Of a stretch of DNA of 64,000 bases, positions 12,123 through 25,500 are shown piece after piece. A program made the translations under genes and the position numbers. The notes beneath the pieces were generated by a model. That model searched no databases. It worked only from the letters and a program-made list of their open reading frames with translations, and was not told the origin of the DNA. Source of the stretch: Membranipora membranacea. Lineage: Eukaryota; Bryozoa; Gymnolaemata; Cheilostomatida; Membraniporidae. The number at the start of each line of letters is the position of its first letter. The stretch's first letter is position 1. The DNA lies in assembly GCA_914767715.1 (NCBI GenBank), contig OU612066.1, forward strand, positions 24,278,283 to 24,342,282, in the 5' to 3' direction.

Positions 12123-13214
12123 GGGATTCCAGGTTATGGAGTCACCACATTCACTCTCCGTTACTGAGATCTGTGCTCATGAGCTCGGTATGATGATTCT
12201 CGCTATGTGACACTGACTTATTTACATAATTTCGAGATCAAACACTTGACTCAAGAGCATGCCTTTTAACTGTTATCAAGTTTGACATCAAACGCAATTC
12301 AACTTAAACAATGCATGTCTTATTTCAACGAGTTATACTTTCTATTTAATGATGCCATGCATGCTGGATTTAATTCATTTAACTCAATTAGTTGATGGTA
12401 TAGATAATCCAACCAAATGTTATACTGTGCCATTATTAAATAACAAGGCGAGTTCTATTTCCCTATAAATATCACTATGTACAATAAAAGAAAATATTAT
12501 GATAAAAACTGTAAAACTTTCATGTTTAAGAAACTGACCTGTCTCCAAAAAAGTTGCAAACAAAGAGCGCTGCTTGTCGACCAGAGGGTCGCCAAACAGA
12601 TCATGCTTTCCATTGGTGAACCATGCTCTTATATAGCATGGTTCCAGACACATTAAAAAACTGCTGACATCAATAAGCAAAAAAACAAGAAATAAACACA
12701 ATTTTCAATTACCGCAAAAAGAGGGTTGATCGGCCGCAAGAGTGGGTTGATCCAGGGTTGATCGGCCGCAAGTGTGGGTTGGTGTAAGTCAGGCATTATG
12801 CTAATTCTGAATTGTCTCTGTTGGCGCCACCTTTACTGCATTGTCATTGTTGTCACGGTTCTGGCGTTAGGGTGGCACCGGTATTAAGAATAGAATTTAG
12901 ATTTGCATATATTTGCCTGTCCCTGATTCGAGGTGATATGCACTAGCTGGTAACTGCGTGTCCTCGAGTCGAGGTTGAGTGTACTGATGATGATGCTGGC
13001 TATAATATTGGATGTTCTTATTGCGTCTGATGTTGATATAGAAATTATCCTGTTTGCTGCTGTAAATGGGACATATGCACCCCCCTGGTTGCAATCGTCC
13101 TCGATTGCTATGACAATCCTTTGATCTGATGTTTGGATGCGACATCTGCACCCCCTGGTTGCAATCGTCCTCGATTGCTATGACAATCCTATGATCTGGT
13201 GTGTGGATGCGACA
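12123..13214. mobile_element. 1.09-kb insertion of unknown class in unit B
   Basis: Unit A reads straight through this site, with a single CTGCTGT at 4314-4320. In B the 7-mer flanks the block at 12116-12122 and 13215-13221, which indicates an insertion with a target duplication. I see no terminal inverted repeats. The right end holds two tandem copies of a unit of about 68 bp containing CCTGGTTGCAATCGTCCTCG (about 13077-13213). The middle holds a short double copy of GGTTGATCGGCCGCAAG (12724-12775). A 93-codon minus-strand frame (12420-12701) has no recognisable domain. It could be a truncated retroelement or an unusual DNA transposon. Confidence 0.7.
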
Positions 13215-13512
13215 CTGCTGTTCTTGACAGATGTTTATTTTTGCATGTATAAGGATTATTTGACTAAGTAAACATTGGAATATCAGGGATGATTTGCTTT
13301 GCGGATATGTTGGTGACTATGAATAGACTGGCAGCACAACAAATCTTTTTCGAAATATCATAAAGAAACGCTGAAAACAGTTTTCGAGGTGTTTAGTTAT
13401 AATATTTTCCATCTGGTCTTATCTGACCTTAAAATAATGGTTCATAGCCTATTGTAGATAGGCGCAATCTATATAATGCTGAATTATCAGACTTTGTCTG
13501 ATTCTGAAAATA

Positions 13513-16500
13513 CTCATTAAAAGTATTTTGGCTTCAAGTTGCTGTAGAGTTATCTTCTCATTTTCATACAATTTTGTTCTTATTATGAACTAGAAGTTAT
13601 CCGACTTTGCCCAATTTTTCATATCTCGTCCCTGTATCAGGCTAAACATAGAGAATTCTTTACAGAAGAAAAATCTAGGATCAAAAATTGAATGTCTCCA
13701 AACATTAGAAATTTTATCAGCGTACAAGTTCTTCCTGTAGACAGGTATTATTTCAAACTCCAAGCACCAGCAGAACAATCAATTGTGTTAATGTCGTTAA
13801 AAAACTCTTCATAAACCCTTATACTTGTAAGATAATAATAGAATAGATAGCGATGGATATTTGATTTACAATTTCCAATCCAAATTCAATACTACTGCTT
13901 TTAATTTTTGCTGGACTGGGTAATAGTTTTTGAGTGGTTGGATTAAATGAGGTCACATAATTCATCTACTGGTACTTGAATCGACCCACCTTAACCAGTG
14001 ATATGAACAAAGTTTGAGCCAGGGATACCCATCAAACAATTATAAAATATTTTAATCCTACGAAATACACAAGAAGGCCTGACACTATCACATTTCAAAC
14101 AAGGATTAATCGAGGAAACAATATCAATTAAAAATTAGTGAAGTTTATCAGGGTTGTTTCAAAAATAAATTACTGTCTTTCAAGCAAAATGTTTAAGAGT
14201 AGATTGGGCAGTGCTTCTGATTTGAGCAAAAATAAGTGTCACGTTTCAAATCCCAAATCCTTCCCTCAAAGAAGCCCTAATAGTAGTAGTATTGATATTA
14301 TAGAGGCATATTATATCAGATATAAAATACTTTCTAGTTACTATTCGATTATGATCAGATAAACACCAGAGAAGGCATGAGAGGGATTTCATTTTGCAGC
14401 TTCATTTGAGCTAGAATATTCCCAAATGCAGTCACCAAAAGCTCCTTGGCCATATGCCATCAACAGCTTGAAGTCATTATGGTTAGTTGGGTATCCAGAT
14501 AATTCACAGTATGAAAGGTATTTACTATGATATCTACCTGTCATGAGGATATTATTGTTCACTGTGTTGAGGGCTGTGATGCCATACAGAGAGCAAGGAG
14601 TTACAGGTAGCGCTGTCACGATTTTGTATTTGGCTAGGACTGCCTCGATTCTGATTGTGGCATCGATTTTCCCGATTTCGATTTTTCGATTTTTCACCTT
14701 CGCTTTCAACCAACCCTTGTCCCAATTTCGATTTTCGATTTCTCCTTATCGGTATTTTCGATTTTCGGTATCGATATATGGTTATAATCTTTGAGATTAG
14801 TTAGCGAGTGAATTGAAGTGTGATAAGGTATTGTGTGAATGAAAAGAGGAGTCGTAAAAACCATATATCGGCCATAGTAACCGTGACAATGAATTTACCG
14901 CTGTGCAATCACCTTCAGCTGTCACATTATTAAATCGCGATAATGAGGTGCGATCGATTAGGTATTCCCGATATGAATCGTATCGTGACAGCACTAGTTA
15001 CAGGGGTCTTAGCCCATGATTATATTCAAAATTATATTGCACTAGCCTAAATTCTTAGCCATTGTTTTGTAAGCCTAATGCCAGCAATCACTACTAGTAT
15101 GCCTACCTGTAAATATGAGAGCGCTACATAGTAAATCAATTGATTGTAGGACTAAACAGAGAGACATTGCGACAACGCAAACCAACACAATTATGAGATT
15201 ATGTCCACTTAATCTTGTCACCAAACAATAGCTCAAGTGCCTGTTTTTAAAACAATTTTAATTAGCCACACAATTACACATCATTATGAAAAGCAGCACA
15301 TGATAACCCTATATGAGAAGAATGGTGTGTGTACAGCCTCTGCTTACAATTGAAATTGCTTGAATAATTGTCCAGCTCCTATCTCAATTTTAACTTATGA
15401 ATCCCTATGCTCAGTACCAAGACATGCACATATTTTTGGTAACCTTCCCTTTATCATAATAGATAGATTGCAATTCAGTATTCATAGATCAGTTTCTTGC
15501 AAAAATCTGTAATCAAAGAGTTACCCATGCCTGCCTATTGTCAAGCCCTGGGGACTAACCAAACCCATGACCTCCAATACATGCGTGCCTAGCGACTGAC
15601 ACACTTAGCGTATACCACCAACTCTTAAATCAATTTCATTCTTCTTAGCACGCTTTCTGCATTAATAAATAATCGAAGCAACTAAAATATAATCTATTTA
15701 GCCACAATTTCTAAATTTAAAGATGCATTCCCCTTTGTGTTGACTAAATAAGCCATCACAAAAGTACAAGGAAGATCTTTTCGAACCCACAAAGTCAGTA
15801 TATTGTGGGGGCTTGTATCATATGAGATTATAATAATATTAATAACCATTCACGTCATGGTTTCACTGGCTTGCTATGCTTGGCTCAGGGAGGCTCTACT
15901 GGTCGTAGAGCAAGTCAATTGAATAGTATAAAACTCATGCACTTTCCGGACAATCTGTTGTTTGACAAAGGAGAGCTATCCTATATATACATGGAAATTA
16001 CAACTTAACTACACACGAATAAGAAATCATGTTGAGATATTAAACATTGAAATAAGATGGGAAACCAAACAAGACCAATTGTGCCCAAGACTCATTTCCA
16101 CATTTGATGTTGAATGATGAGATTTTCTGCTAAATTACTCGATTCGAATCAGCACCATCAATAATTTATTTTATAATCAGAATATTTTGTAAAATGTAGT
16201 ATTAACAATTTATAATCTTTGGTATTAACAGTATTAGGCAAACTGTAGTGGATTATATTTGTACTTGTGGCATTTGGGACAAAGGATTATTGTGCCTCAT
16301 ACATTGATTGAATTGAACGCTTGTTATAGATGGGGCTTTGTTTAGACAAAGAGAGTATATCAAAGGCTAAGGTCTCTGGCGTATTGCGCAATCGTTAGCA
16401 TACATCAGGCATACTTTAAAAAAATAGATATACATGTTACATTTTGCTTGTATGCAATTTGCAATGATGCAAAAATCGGCATTTTTGGACAGCCCTATTC

Positions 16501-16747
16501 TAAACGACCAAACAAAATTGGGTAGAAATCAGACTATTGGAAGTAGGTTCGCGATACATTACCTTGCTAGTAAAGGCTGTTTTTTGTAGATTTCTTATTG
16601 TTGCGTATTGGGTTTATATTGGTGTAATGCATAATTACATGTGGGTCTAATTCACCTATGATAAATACACTTCCCTAGAGTGAAGTTCAAAGTTTTGGTC
16701 AGGGGCAGATAATCACTAAATTCAGCCAATACTTTTAATGAACTGAG
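13513..16747. mobile_element. 3.24-kb DNA transposon with TA target duplication (decayed)
   Basis: The empty site in unit A is a single TA at 4611-4612. In B, TA flanks the block at 13511-13512 and 16748-16749. The ends form imperfect inverted repeats: CTCATTAAAAGTATTTTGGCT on the left, and CTCAGTTCATTAAAAGTATT reading inwards on the right. A TA duplication fits the Tc1/mariner-type and some other cut-and-paste groups. No intact transposase exists. A broken minus-strand frame near 13590-13840 (contains EIIPVYRKNLYADKISNVW) may be coding remains. A second, hAT-like element is nested inside at 14608-14996. The rest (15.0-16.7 kb) is AT-rich with nothing I recognise. Confidence 0.75.
14608..14996. 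mobile_element. hAT-type MITE nested in the 3.24-kb element
   Basis: The 389-bp element begins TAGCGCTGTCACGAT and ends with the inverted ATCGTGACAGCACTA. It is flanked by the exact 8-bp direct repeat GTTACAGG (14600-14607 and 14997-15004). Eight-bp duplications with TAG-starting ends are typical of hAT elements. The interior is rich in CGATTTTTCGATTTT-like repeats and has no transposase. It inserted after the host element. Confidence 0.85.
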
Positions 16748-17135
16748 TAGTGAGATGAGCAGATAGTAGTGTCATGACACAAATGTAAATGTAATAATCC
16801 CAAGGATAAACAAAGGTTCAGTTCCCATACATCATATGTGTCCCAGCAAGTGTTAAACAATGAGCCGTGAGTTTATACGAGTAGTGTGATAAGTGTACTC
16901 CATGTTAAATTATAGCCTATACCTAGAAGTAATAATCCGGCATCCCTGGGCAGATGACTTCGAAGAGTTTTGAATTACCGTTATCTTATTCTCATATTAT
17001 TATTCATCCTAGAAAATTCGATCAGGTAATTTTGATGTAATTCATTCATTCATATACTTAATTATGTCTATGATATCACTAAACAGAAAGCGGATAATGC
17101 ATAGTGCATGACTCTACGTCTACACCACACCAAGC

Positions 17136-18044
17136 CATAGGCGTATTTAATCTGTCTGGTCAACTCTCTAACAAAAAAAGCCCCGCGCAGCGGAAAATTT
17201 TTTTCAGGAGACAAGCATCTGTTAGAGACTCTAACAAATTTGTTAGAGTCTCTAACAAATTGTTAGAGTAGAGAATATATAACATAACCAGACAAACTCC
17301 AATGGTAAGTAAGTGACTTGTTGACCTCCAGGTTAAAGATTGGAAAATCAACATCATTCCCCAGAATAAATATGATGTATATAATGTTGTGTACTATGTC
17401 TGATCCAGCAGTGAATCTGACTCCGAGGCTGTGTTGTGACCCACCATGATTGATAGCTATGACTATGATGGCCAAGTGGTGGTTCTGTGGGGTTCTGTTG
17501 ACACAACACAACAATAAAATCAATGAATCAACAACAAGCAATCAATCAACCACCAACATCATCATCAATAATGAAATGATGATCATGATGATGATGATGA
17601 AAAAAAAACAAAAACAGACAGGTGTGCTTGCTTTGCTGCTAAATATGCATATTGATGAGAGGATTGGAGGGATAAAAGTCAAGGGACTTTCTGGGTAACA
17701 ATATATACAGAGCAATACTCCAGAGATTTGGGTAGCATTAGGGTAGCATGAGGAAGTTTTTAGGGAGAAAAGATTTGCTCTATCTGTATTTTCCTGTAAC
17801 TTCGTTGCATCCCAAAGTATTAATTAAGATGACCTTGGAATGTCAATAGACAACAAAAAGTCTACTGGTTTCATATCAAAATTTTACTTTTATGTCCAGT
17901 GACAAAGAGAGGACAACTAATAATAATAACAGAAAAAGAAGACAATTCCTCATTACTTGATTCGAGGGTGGAACATTTTTCCCAACACTCTAACCATCCT
18001 TGCCTCTAACATTCGAGAGTTCGAGATAGTTAAATACGCCTATG
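17136..18044. mobile_element. 909-bp non-autonomous hAT-like transposon, polymorphic between paralogous units
   Basis: The ends are CATAGGCGTATTTAA and its exact inverse. The 8-bp direct repeat CACCAAGC flanks it at 17128-17135 and 18045-18052. Unit A has the empty site with one CACCAAGC at 5001-5008. Both subterminal regions carry repeats of TCTAACA/CTCTAAC, as is usual for hAT elements. The interior has only short frames, a CATCAT-rich tract near 17548-17600 and no transposase. Confidence 0.88.
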
Positions 18045-18154
18045 CACCAAGCAAGTAATCTAATCTATCTTCTGGCAGAGATATTGGGGGTCTATTTTTA
18101 ATCAACACAACAAATTATAGCTACAGTCTCATAGAAATAAAATCATTGGAAGAA

Positions 18155-18211
18155 CAAAATCCAATTGTTTGGCAAACAATTCCAATGTATGATATTATAT
18201 ATACTCGGACC
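18155..18211. repeat. Terminal fragment of the duplicated unit
   Basis: About 57 bp closely match 7549-7604, the sequence found just before unit B. This gives the right-hand limit of the tandem duplication and shows that the two units ended with the same sequence. Confidence 0.7.
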
Positions 18212-19566
18212 GAGTCCGGAACCACAATAATTTTCTACATTAGTGTTTTGTCTATGGTTTGAAAGCAGAATCATGTGAGAGTTGTGTGCTCTTAAAAATC
18301 AACAATGACCTCTAATTTACTTAAGAGCTCAATGGACTTGCTGTGACATCATCACTTTGTGCTAAGCAGCAAATAAACAATGCCATGACAGGTAAATTGA
18401 AGAGGGAATGAAAATAGTGTTGAGTTTTGCTTCAAAATGAAGCAGTCTGCCTTATCACTTTGTATTTATAATACAGGCTACACAAAGTAGTGAAGCTGGT
18501 TTTTATTTAGGAGGTATCCTACTCATTTTGAATGTTTGTAAAGCAATGATATGCCAAACATAGTAATTCACAGGTGGCAGGCAGGTGCTTCTTTTGCAGT
18601 CTCTCTTGACTTTTTTAGGCCCTTTCACTGATGCTGATGCTATTTTGGTGTTCTTTGTCTAACTCTGAATTTGATTATTTCTCTCCTGATTCATTGCATA
18701 TTAGGCCTGTCAAATTTGGCTGCTAAAATTGGAACAACACATTAATTTTTGTAGTAGGTAGAGTGATGTCATTTATTATGTTCATTGACTGAAGGTGTTA
18801 AGTTTTACTCCTTGATTGACCATACTACATACTTATGTTTTCAAATGTCGATAGCACTACCATATTTCTTCATGTTGGGCTTAGTGTGGGTAAGTGTGGG
18901 TAAGTAAAGGAAACGCAGTAGTCCTATGCTTAAGTCCGACTAAGTTGTGTCAACTATATGTATCTCAGGAGGAAAGATTAGTCACTCTAGAGTTTCGCCC
19001 AAGCTTGCAAAAGTGCAATATATATCTACTGCTACCGCCCACTCAGTTTTTCATTTTTTTTATATAAACGCCCACCTAAGCTAGTGATTATTGATGCTAC
19101 CCATAAATTAAGTCACCTGCAAACAAGTGAATATTTACCCCTCATAGGTAATAGAAACTTACTCCAATGATGATCTGGCATATATACTGCTAGAAGGCTG
19201 TTGGCATGCTATGAGTTTCGAGTAGGTTTCAAGGTTACTGAAAGTAGGCAAGCAAAGTGGCTTGTCAATGATGAAATTGTGTGGTAGTTCTTCCTGACTG
19301 CGCTGTACCAAGCAACAGGCCATAAAACGCGCTCACTCACCACTAGGCAGTCCTTGGCGCTAGTATTCATCTGACCCTACTTACATTAGGAATAGGCGCC
19401 ACCACGATAGACTAGAATCAATAATTATTATAAAGTCTATGGGTGCCACTGAAGCTAGAGTTATTCATGGTCCCATGTTCTAAAGGATTAATCAGTTAGA
19501 ACCTGAGATATTATCAATTTTTTTAGAAGTACCTGTTCAGAGTGATTTCAACTAACCTAAAATACA
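18212..19566. other. Intergenic region upstream of the large plus-strand gene
   Basis: I see no exon with convincing splice sites. A possible acceptor, AAAATACAG, ends at 19566 just before the start codon, so a non-coding first exon may lie somewhere in this stretch. A promoter is expected here or further left, but I could not place it. Confidence 0.4.
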
Positions 19567-19572
19567 GCCACT

Positions 19573-22500
19573 ATGGAGGCAGCAGAAGAGCCCGTACCTG
19601 ATACTTCTGATATCTCTGGGTCTGTAGAGCCAGTCATAGATTCCCCTCCTGTTAATGAAGCTGCCGCGGCTCCAAGTGACGAGGTAGATGCTGCCAGTAC
19701 ACATTTATCTTCCAACAAGGTAAGAAAGCCTAATCTAGGGACTGATATTATATGCGGTAGATCATTTCTGTGTCCTGGATCGGGTTGCGTATCAGAGGGC
19801 TGTATGCCTGTTGTCTATGTTGAGGGCGAGATACTCCTTGTAATGATGAACACAACCGCACAATTGTAGTGATTTAAATGCTGTCAGTATGCAGTGTAGA
19901 TGCGAAGGTCAGTTGACCCTAATACTTACAAGTGTTCTGACAATCAAGTGCAAGCCACATTTGGTAAAACTTGAATAATTCAAGAGACAAATCCTTGATA
20001 ATTACCCAGTATTAGGTGATTGGTTATTATTTGTAATGGATGATGTTTTCACCAACGGTTTTATCCCCATGAACTTCTTATTCTAAAGAATAAGCCAGTA
20101 TATTGACTTGAGCGCAAAATAAGTTGTTAAACCTTTGGTAATAATGTTTAACTCTATTTCTGTAGCCTGAAGAAGATAAAGCGGAGTTTGAGAATAGACC
20201 TTTCCATGATTTCATTGGCCACAATCCGGCTGAATATGGAGCTGCAGACCATTCTGATGAGGAAAAAGATGTCGGTGAGTGGCAATACATAGTGATCAAT
20301 GTTTGACTCTTGTAAATTCCAAGTTTTACCTTCCAAAGTTTACCTCCAGTGTTCTGTCCCTATTACTGCAATTGGAAACTCATTCCAGTAAGACAACTTG
20401 GCTAATTCAAGTGATTTGGTTGTGAGTAGTTTTCCCAGGGGTTGATAATGTAATGCTACTACCAGCTCTACGGAACGGTTTGAGCACTTAAATTAAGTTT
20501 ATGTCATTGTCAAGAACATTGCTCTTTTTGCCAGCATAAATATTTATGGGCTTTCTCATGAAACTATTATCTTGTTTTTCTTGCCAGAACATCCCAAGGA
20601 GAAGGCAACTCTACCAGACTTATACAGATACCTACAGAGCATCAAAGAGGGAGACACAGATCTCGAATCAGATAGGTAAAATGTCCAAATGTAAATCACT
20701 TTTTATTAGCTGCTCTCTAGCAATCTTTACAGGAATATAACATTGAGACATATATATATTCAACTTAGCGCACTCCTGTACAAGGTAGAAGTGGACAAGC
20801 TAGGCTATTGTCCGGAGAGCTCACCTCCTTTAGCAGCATGGGTAGTGACCGGGATGCGAACCAGCAACACTCAGTTTGTCTAGCTCGAATCCTAACCACT
20901 GCGCCATTCTGCCTGATTGTAAGCACCATTCTGCCTGTTTGTAAACGCCATTTATAATCATCGCTGTTATTGAGATGCTGCCATTAAATATCGGGCAGGC
21001 ATATTTATTTCCAGTCTTCATACGTCAGACCACAGAGTAACAGGTGGGCGTGAGGGCAATGGTTTGGGGTGCTCAAACTAACTAAAGGTTCATCTGACTC
21101 GCTGCTTGTTTACTCTATATACTTGGTATTTCATATTGATTTTGCAATTTTAATTTCCTTTGCTACGCTTTTGAAAAGATGTTGCCAAACTGTCCGCAAC
21201 TTATCATAGTGGCAAGTTACGAGTACAAAATGGGAATCTCATATATAGCATACCACAAATGAGCGCATTGCCAATCATTTGTTGACTTACTGTGCAGTCT
21301 ATGCCTATACAAAATAAGCAATACGGGGGGCCTAGCTAACTTCACTCGGGTTAGGTTTGGCTGCTGATGGGATGCAACAAGCCCTTAAGGCAACTAGATT
21401 TTGCCGCCCATGCTTCGGGATGTGGCGAGTGATACGACATCTTATTTTAATCAACCAGTTTTTTTTTAATAAACCAAGAAAGTTCTAAAGAGCAGAATGA
21501 GATAATATAATATAAGTATTTTATTTTACAGAGAGCCGCAGTCGTTATTTAACAGACCTGAGCATGTTGATCAATACAAGAGCATTTCAGCTCTAAAGTA
21601 CAAAGTGAATAAGTCTGATGTACCTCAGTATGTAGAGGAGTTTGAGAATGTGGCTCGTGATGACGTTCTTATGATAGCTAATATCTCACTAGAAGAAATT
21701 CAGGTAACGTTGGCCTGTTGATGTTTAACAATTTCGCCTGATACTACCGATTTTGTTACAGTAATGTATTTAAGAGTTCAGTTTGCTATTCATTGCTCAC
21801 ACATTTGTGTAGTTGCCGTATCTGGCTTATGAATGAATATTTGTTTTTTGATGTGGATTTTGAGGCATTTAGCTCTGCCTGTTTCACTTTAGACTTACTG
21901 TCTAATCATTCAGATCAAGCTCAAAGCGGAATGATCTGGTGGTAGGTACACCAGCTAAGCATACAGAGTTTGCTACTTAGAAAGCCAAAATGTGCCAGGA
22001 CTAAAATATTTTTAATAGACTCCACATCAACCTCCAAAAAGGTGCAGGAAAACCCCATCCTGACCATCAGATTACACTATTAGGATGCGTATCTCTGATC
22101 GTTATAGTACCACATTTTTTCACACCCCTATAACTAGAAAATGACCACCTAATTCCCCCTGATGATACTCAAGCTAATTGAATTAATTCATTCTCTAATG
22201 ATCAGAGATAAATACATCCAATAGTATCAGAGTCGGATAACTATTGCTTGTCGGATGTCATCTGCTCTTGGATTCTCAACTATGAAGCTGCTTTGATTGT
22301 CAACCTGAAAACCTCATAATTTACATGCAGTGTTATATCAAACCATTCGACAGAGAAGGTTGCACCATCCCCTTTAACTAGATCAATGTTTTTATTACGA
22401 AATCAGTGTGGCTAGCGTAGAAACATTGGCTTCATTTATCTATAATGTTTAGATTTTTGCCTTACTAGCTTTTGTGGAAAGTACGAGAAGTTTGATATTT

Positions 22501-25500
22501 ATACAATGTTTATTAACTGATGTGATGTTACACCTATATACATTGTAGGGAAATTTTATCACTCATTTCTTGCCTGTAGGAGGAAGAGAAGCGGATGAGA
22601 GATGAGTATATCGCCTTCCAGAAACAAGAAGATGAGAGACAGAATTGGCAGAAGGGACAGATCAGTGAGCTTGAGAAAACAACAAAGAAGAGAAACCGCA
22701 AGGACATGAAAGGTCAGTAGTAGTATGATATGTAGGTCTAGTAATGCAATGAATGTAGGTGTTGTATAATACGTAGGTGTAGTATTGTAATATCTGTAGG
22801 TTCACCCGTGACCATAAACTGCATCGTAACAATTCTCCGCTTAAATAAGACTTGTTCAGCCCAAACCTTATTGGTTTTTAGTATTTCGTTCATCATGTTA
22901 AACTCACTTGTGATAAGTTCTCGCTAATAGCCGTAGATGAGAATGGGCATTTAGCGGTACTATGATTGCATGAACTTCACACGACACATATCAGATTTTG
23001 ACACCTTCCTTTTGTTGTTTATCGGTGTATTTCTACTACACCTTTCATTTGTCTGACCAATCAGAGAAGAGACGCCATTTGGCCAGATTAGTAGAGATAG
23101 CTCGACAGAAGGAGCAGCTACAAGTGGACTTACTGAGACGTTCGTTTGAGAGGTCTGAGAATCAGCTAGTTGTGGCCTTGGATCAGCGGAAGAAGGAAGT
23201 CAAGGTGCATCATTATTTGATGATCTTCCCTTGTTTTCTTTTAAAAATTCAATCCGCCACTCAAAGATGTCTTAGAGAATTGATCATGCGTTAAAAGAAA
23301 ATGATTAACATGCACCATGAGCTGTAACCAGAAGAGAGTAGCAGATGTATGTTTTAGCCAGTTTCCCATGTGACCTTTCATCGCCACCACCTGTTTTCTT
23401 GAATATCAACTATTTTTGCTCTGCATGAAACTTGTGTTGACTAGAGAATTGGTACCTTCATCATGCGCTTGCACCATGGGGATGTAGAAAATGTTAAGTT
23501 ATCAGGACATTAGATAAAGTTTTGTCTTACCGTGATGTTTATTCCGGTAGGAGTTGTTCCCTAGATTATATTAAGGGGACAACTCCTTCAAAACATATAT
23601 CATGGTAAGACGAAATCTTAAGTTATGTCCATAATATCAATTCATTTCACCGCCACCTTATGTGTTTGACAGAAAATGTTTGGAGATTTGAATGCTGCTG
23701 ACAGTGAAGCAGGCGGTAGTAAGGGTAAGCGCTGGAAACTGGACTGGGATAAGGCATCGCAGCCGATACAGATCAAAATGAAAACCTTACGAGGTGTTCG
23801 GGACAAACTACCTGGTGAGTTCCTGCTGCCTTCTTAAATTGTGAAGGAATCAGTTTTTTGATAACATTCTCAGTCTAATTTGGAAAACTGCTATAAGGTT
23901 TATTAACAGCAAGTGCAAAGTTTCAACTGATTTTCACTCAAAGTTGAGCTTGGAAGGTACTAAAAAGACACTATTTTGTATATACTATCATTAAAATAGT
24001 ACTTTTTTAGTACCTTCACATCTCAACTTTGAGTGAGAATGAGTTGAAACAGGGCCATATGTTGTTAATGAACCTTAGAGCAGTTTTCTAAATTAGACTG
24101 AGAACTCCAGAATGATACCAAAAACCTGATTCTTTTACAATAACTTTAATTGCTGAATATTAAACCTGGAAATTCAGTGAGTTGAGCGACTTGTGATGGC
24201 TTTTGGTGAGATCATAATGTAAAGCTGCCGAAGCAGCGGTCAGAGCAGACATTTCTAGGCAGTGAAATTAAAATTAGTCCTTTGCTGTTCGCATCACAAC
24301 ATCTGACATCATTCCGCTGAGAGAGCTTAATTAGTGATTTTGTCTATCAGTGCTGTTCACCGTTGATTATACTGGTATATTGGTACCCAAACGATATGTC
24401 AAGCAATCTCAACTGCTACTGCAGGTATTAGCTGTGAATTACAGTGTCAGTATTATTACAAAAGAGTGAATGCAGAGTATTTAACCTCTAAACTGTCTAT
24501 ATTCTTACAGGTGGTCGATATGTCGTCATGGTGTCACTCTATAACAGACTTGGAGGTCATGTGATGCACTGGTCAAAGTTGAAAGGTCAGCAGTGGGGCG
24601 GAGCTACACTTCCTGTCACACATGATGGCAACTACTATAACAGTGAGATCAAGGTGAGGTTCAGTAAAATCAGTTCATATTATCGCCCTAGGCTCTTTCA
24701 AGGTAACACATTGAAGAAGTAAACTTTGGGTTTTCCCCCTAGCCAATGAGTTGGCTCTTAACTGATTGGCTGTTGGATGAGAAAGACAGGCAATGCCAGA
24801 TACAGTGAGAGTGAAACTGATTTACTTTCACATTCACTAAGTATTTTCAGGAGAGTACCAACTGACCTGGCATTGCCTCTCTGTGACCCATCAACCAATC
24901 AGAGTCAACATATTGGTTAGGATATAAATAGTCTATGGAACCAACACATTGACTTTTTTATCCCCTTAATCTCTAGAACACAGCTAAGAGTATGGTCTGA
25001 CTCGTTCTAACTGTCACCAATGAACTCCTAGAGAGCCCTGTTTATGACAAAACATAGGGTGGGCTGCCCCTAAAGAGGGACGCAAGTTGCCCAAAGTCCT
25101 CGTACTGAGAGTGTGATACATCCTAGAAAACTAGAATGCATCCTAGAGGTGAGGCCATGGTGGACCTCCTAATCATAAGTGTGCAGCAAGCTGCCAGAAA
25201 CTGAAACAGGCACTAATCAGCCATTGGCAGTGACACTTTGATCTTAGCCAATAGGACGAGATGCGAGGGAGTTCATTGATGTCACACATTAAAACATTTT
25301 TAACAGCTTGACTATGGCCTAGCCTCTTACTCTGGTTAATTGCTGCAGGTAAATTTATGTGGTTGGGAGTTCTTTTATTTGTGCTTGCCGTCAAATGATG
25401 TAAAAGACAGCACAGTATTCGTTAAACTGGTTGACGAACTTTCTCCTATTGTAGCTGAATCAAAGTATGTTCACAGTGCTTCCATCTAAGCCTTCTCTGA

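Larger units (their letters stand above)
7784..18085. repeat. Tandem segmental duplication, unit B
   Basis: This is the second copy of the unit starting at position 1, offset 7783 at its left end. It is longer than A because it has gained insertions at 12123-13214, 13513-16747 and 17136-18044. Each is flanked by a short direct repeat that is single in unit A. The C4 gene inside B is intact with exon lengths identical to those in A. Homology stops after the shared bases ending near 18085 and resumes briefly at 18155-18211. Confidence 0.93.

Noticed and set aside
17450-17698. Met-rich frame in the hAT-like element
   Set aside because: It arises from a CATCAT/GATGAT repeat and has no transposase motif.
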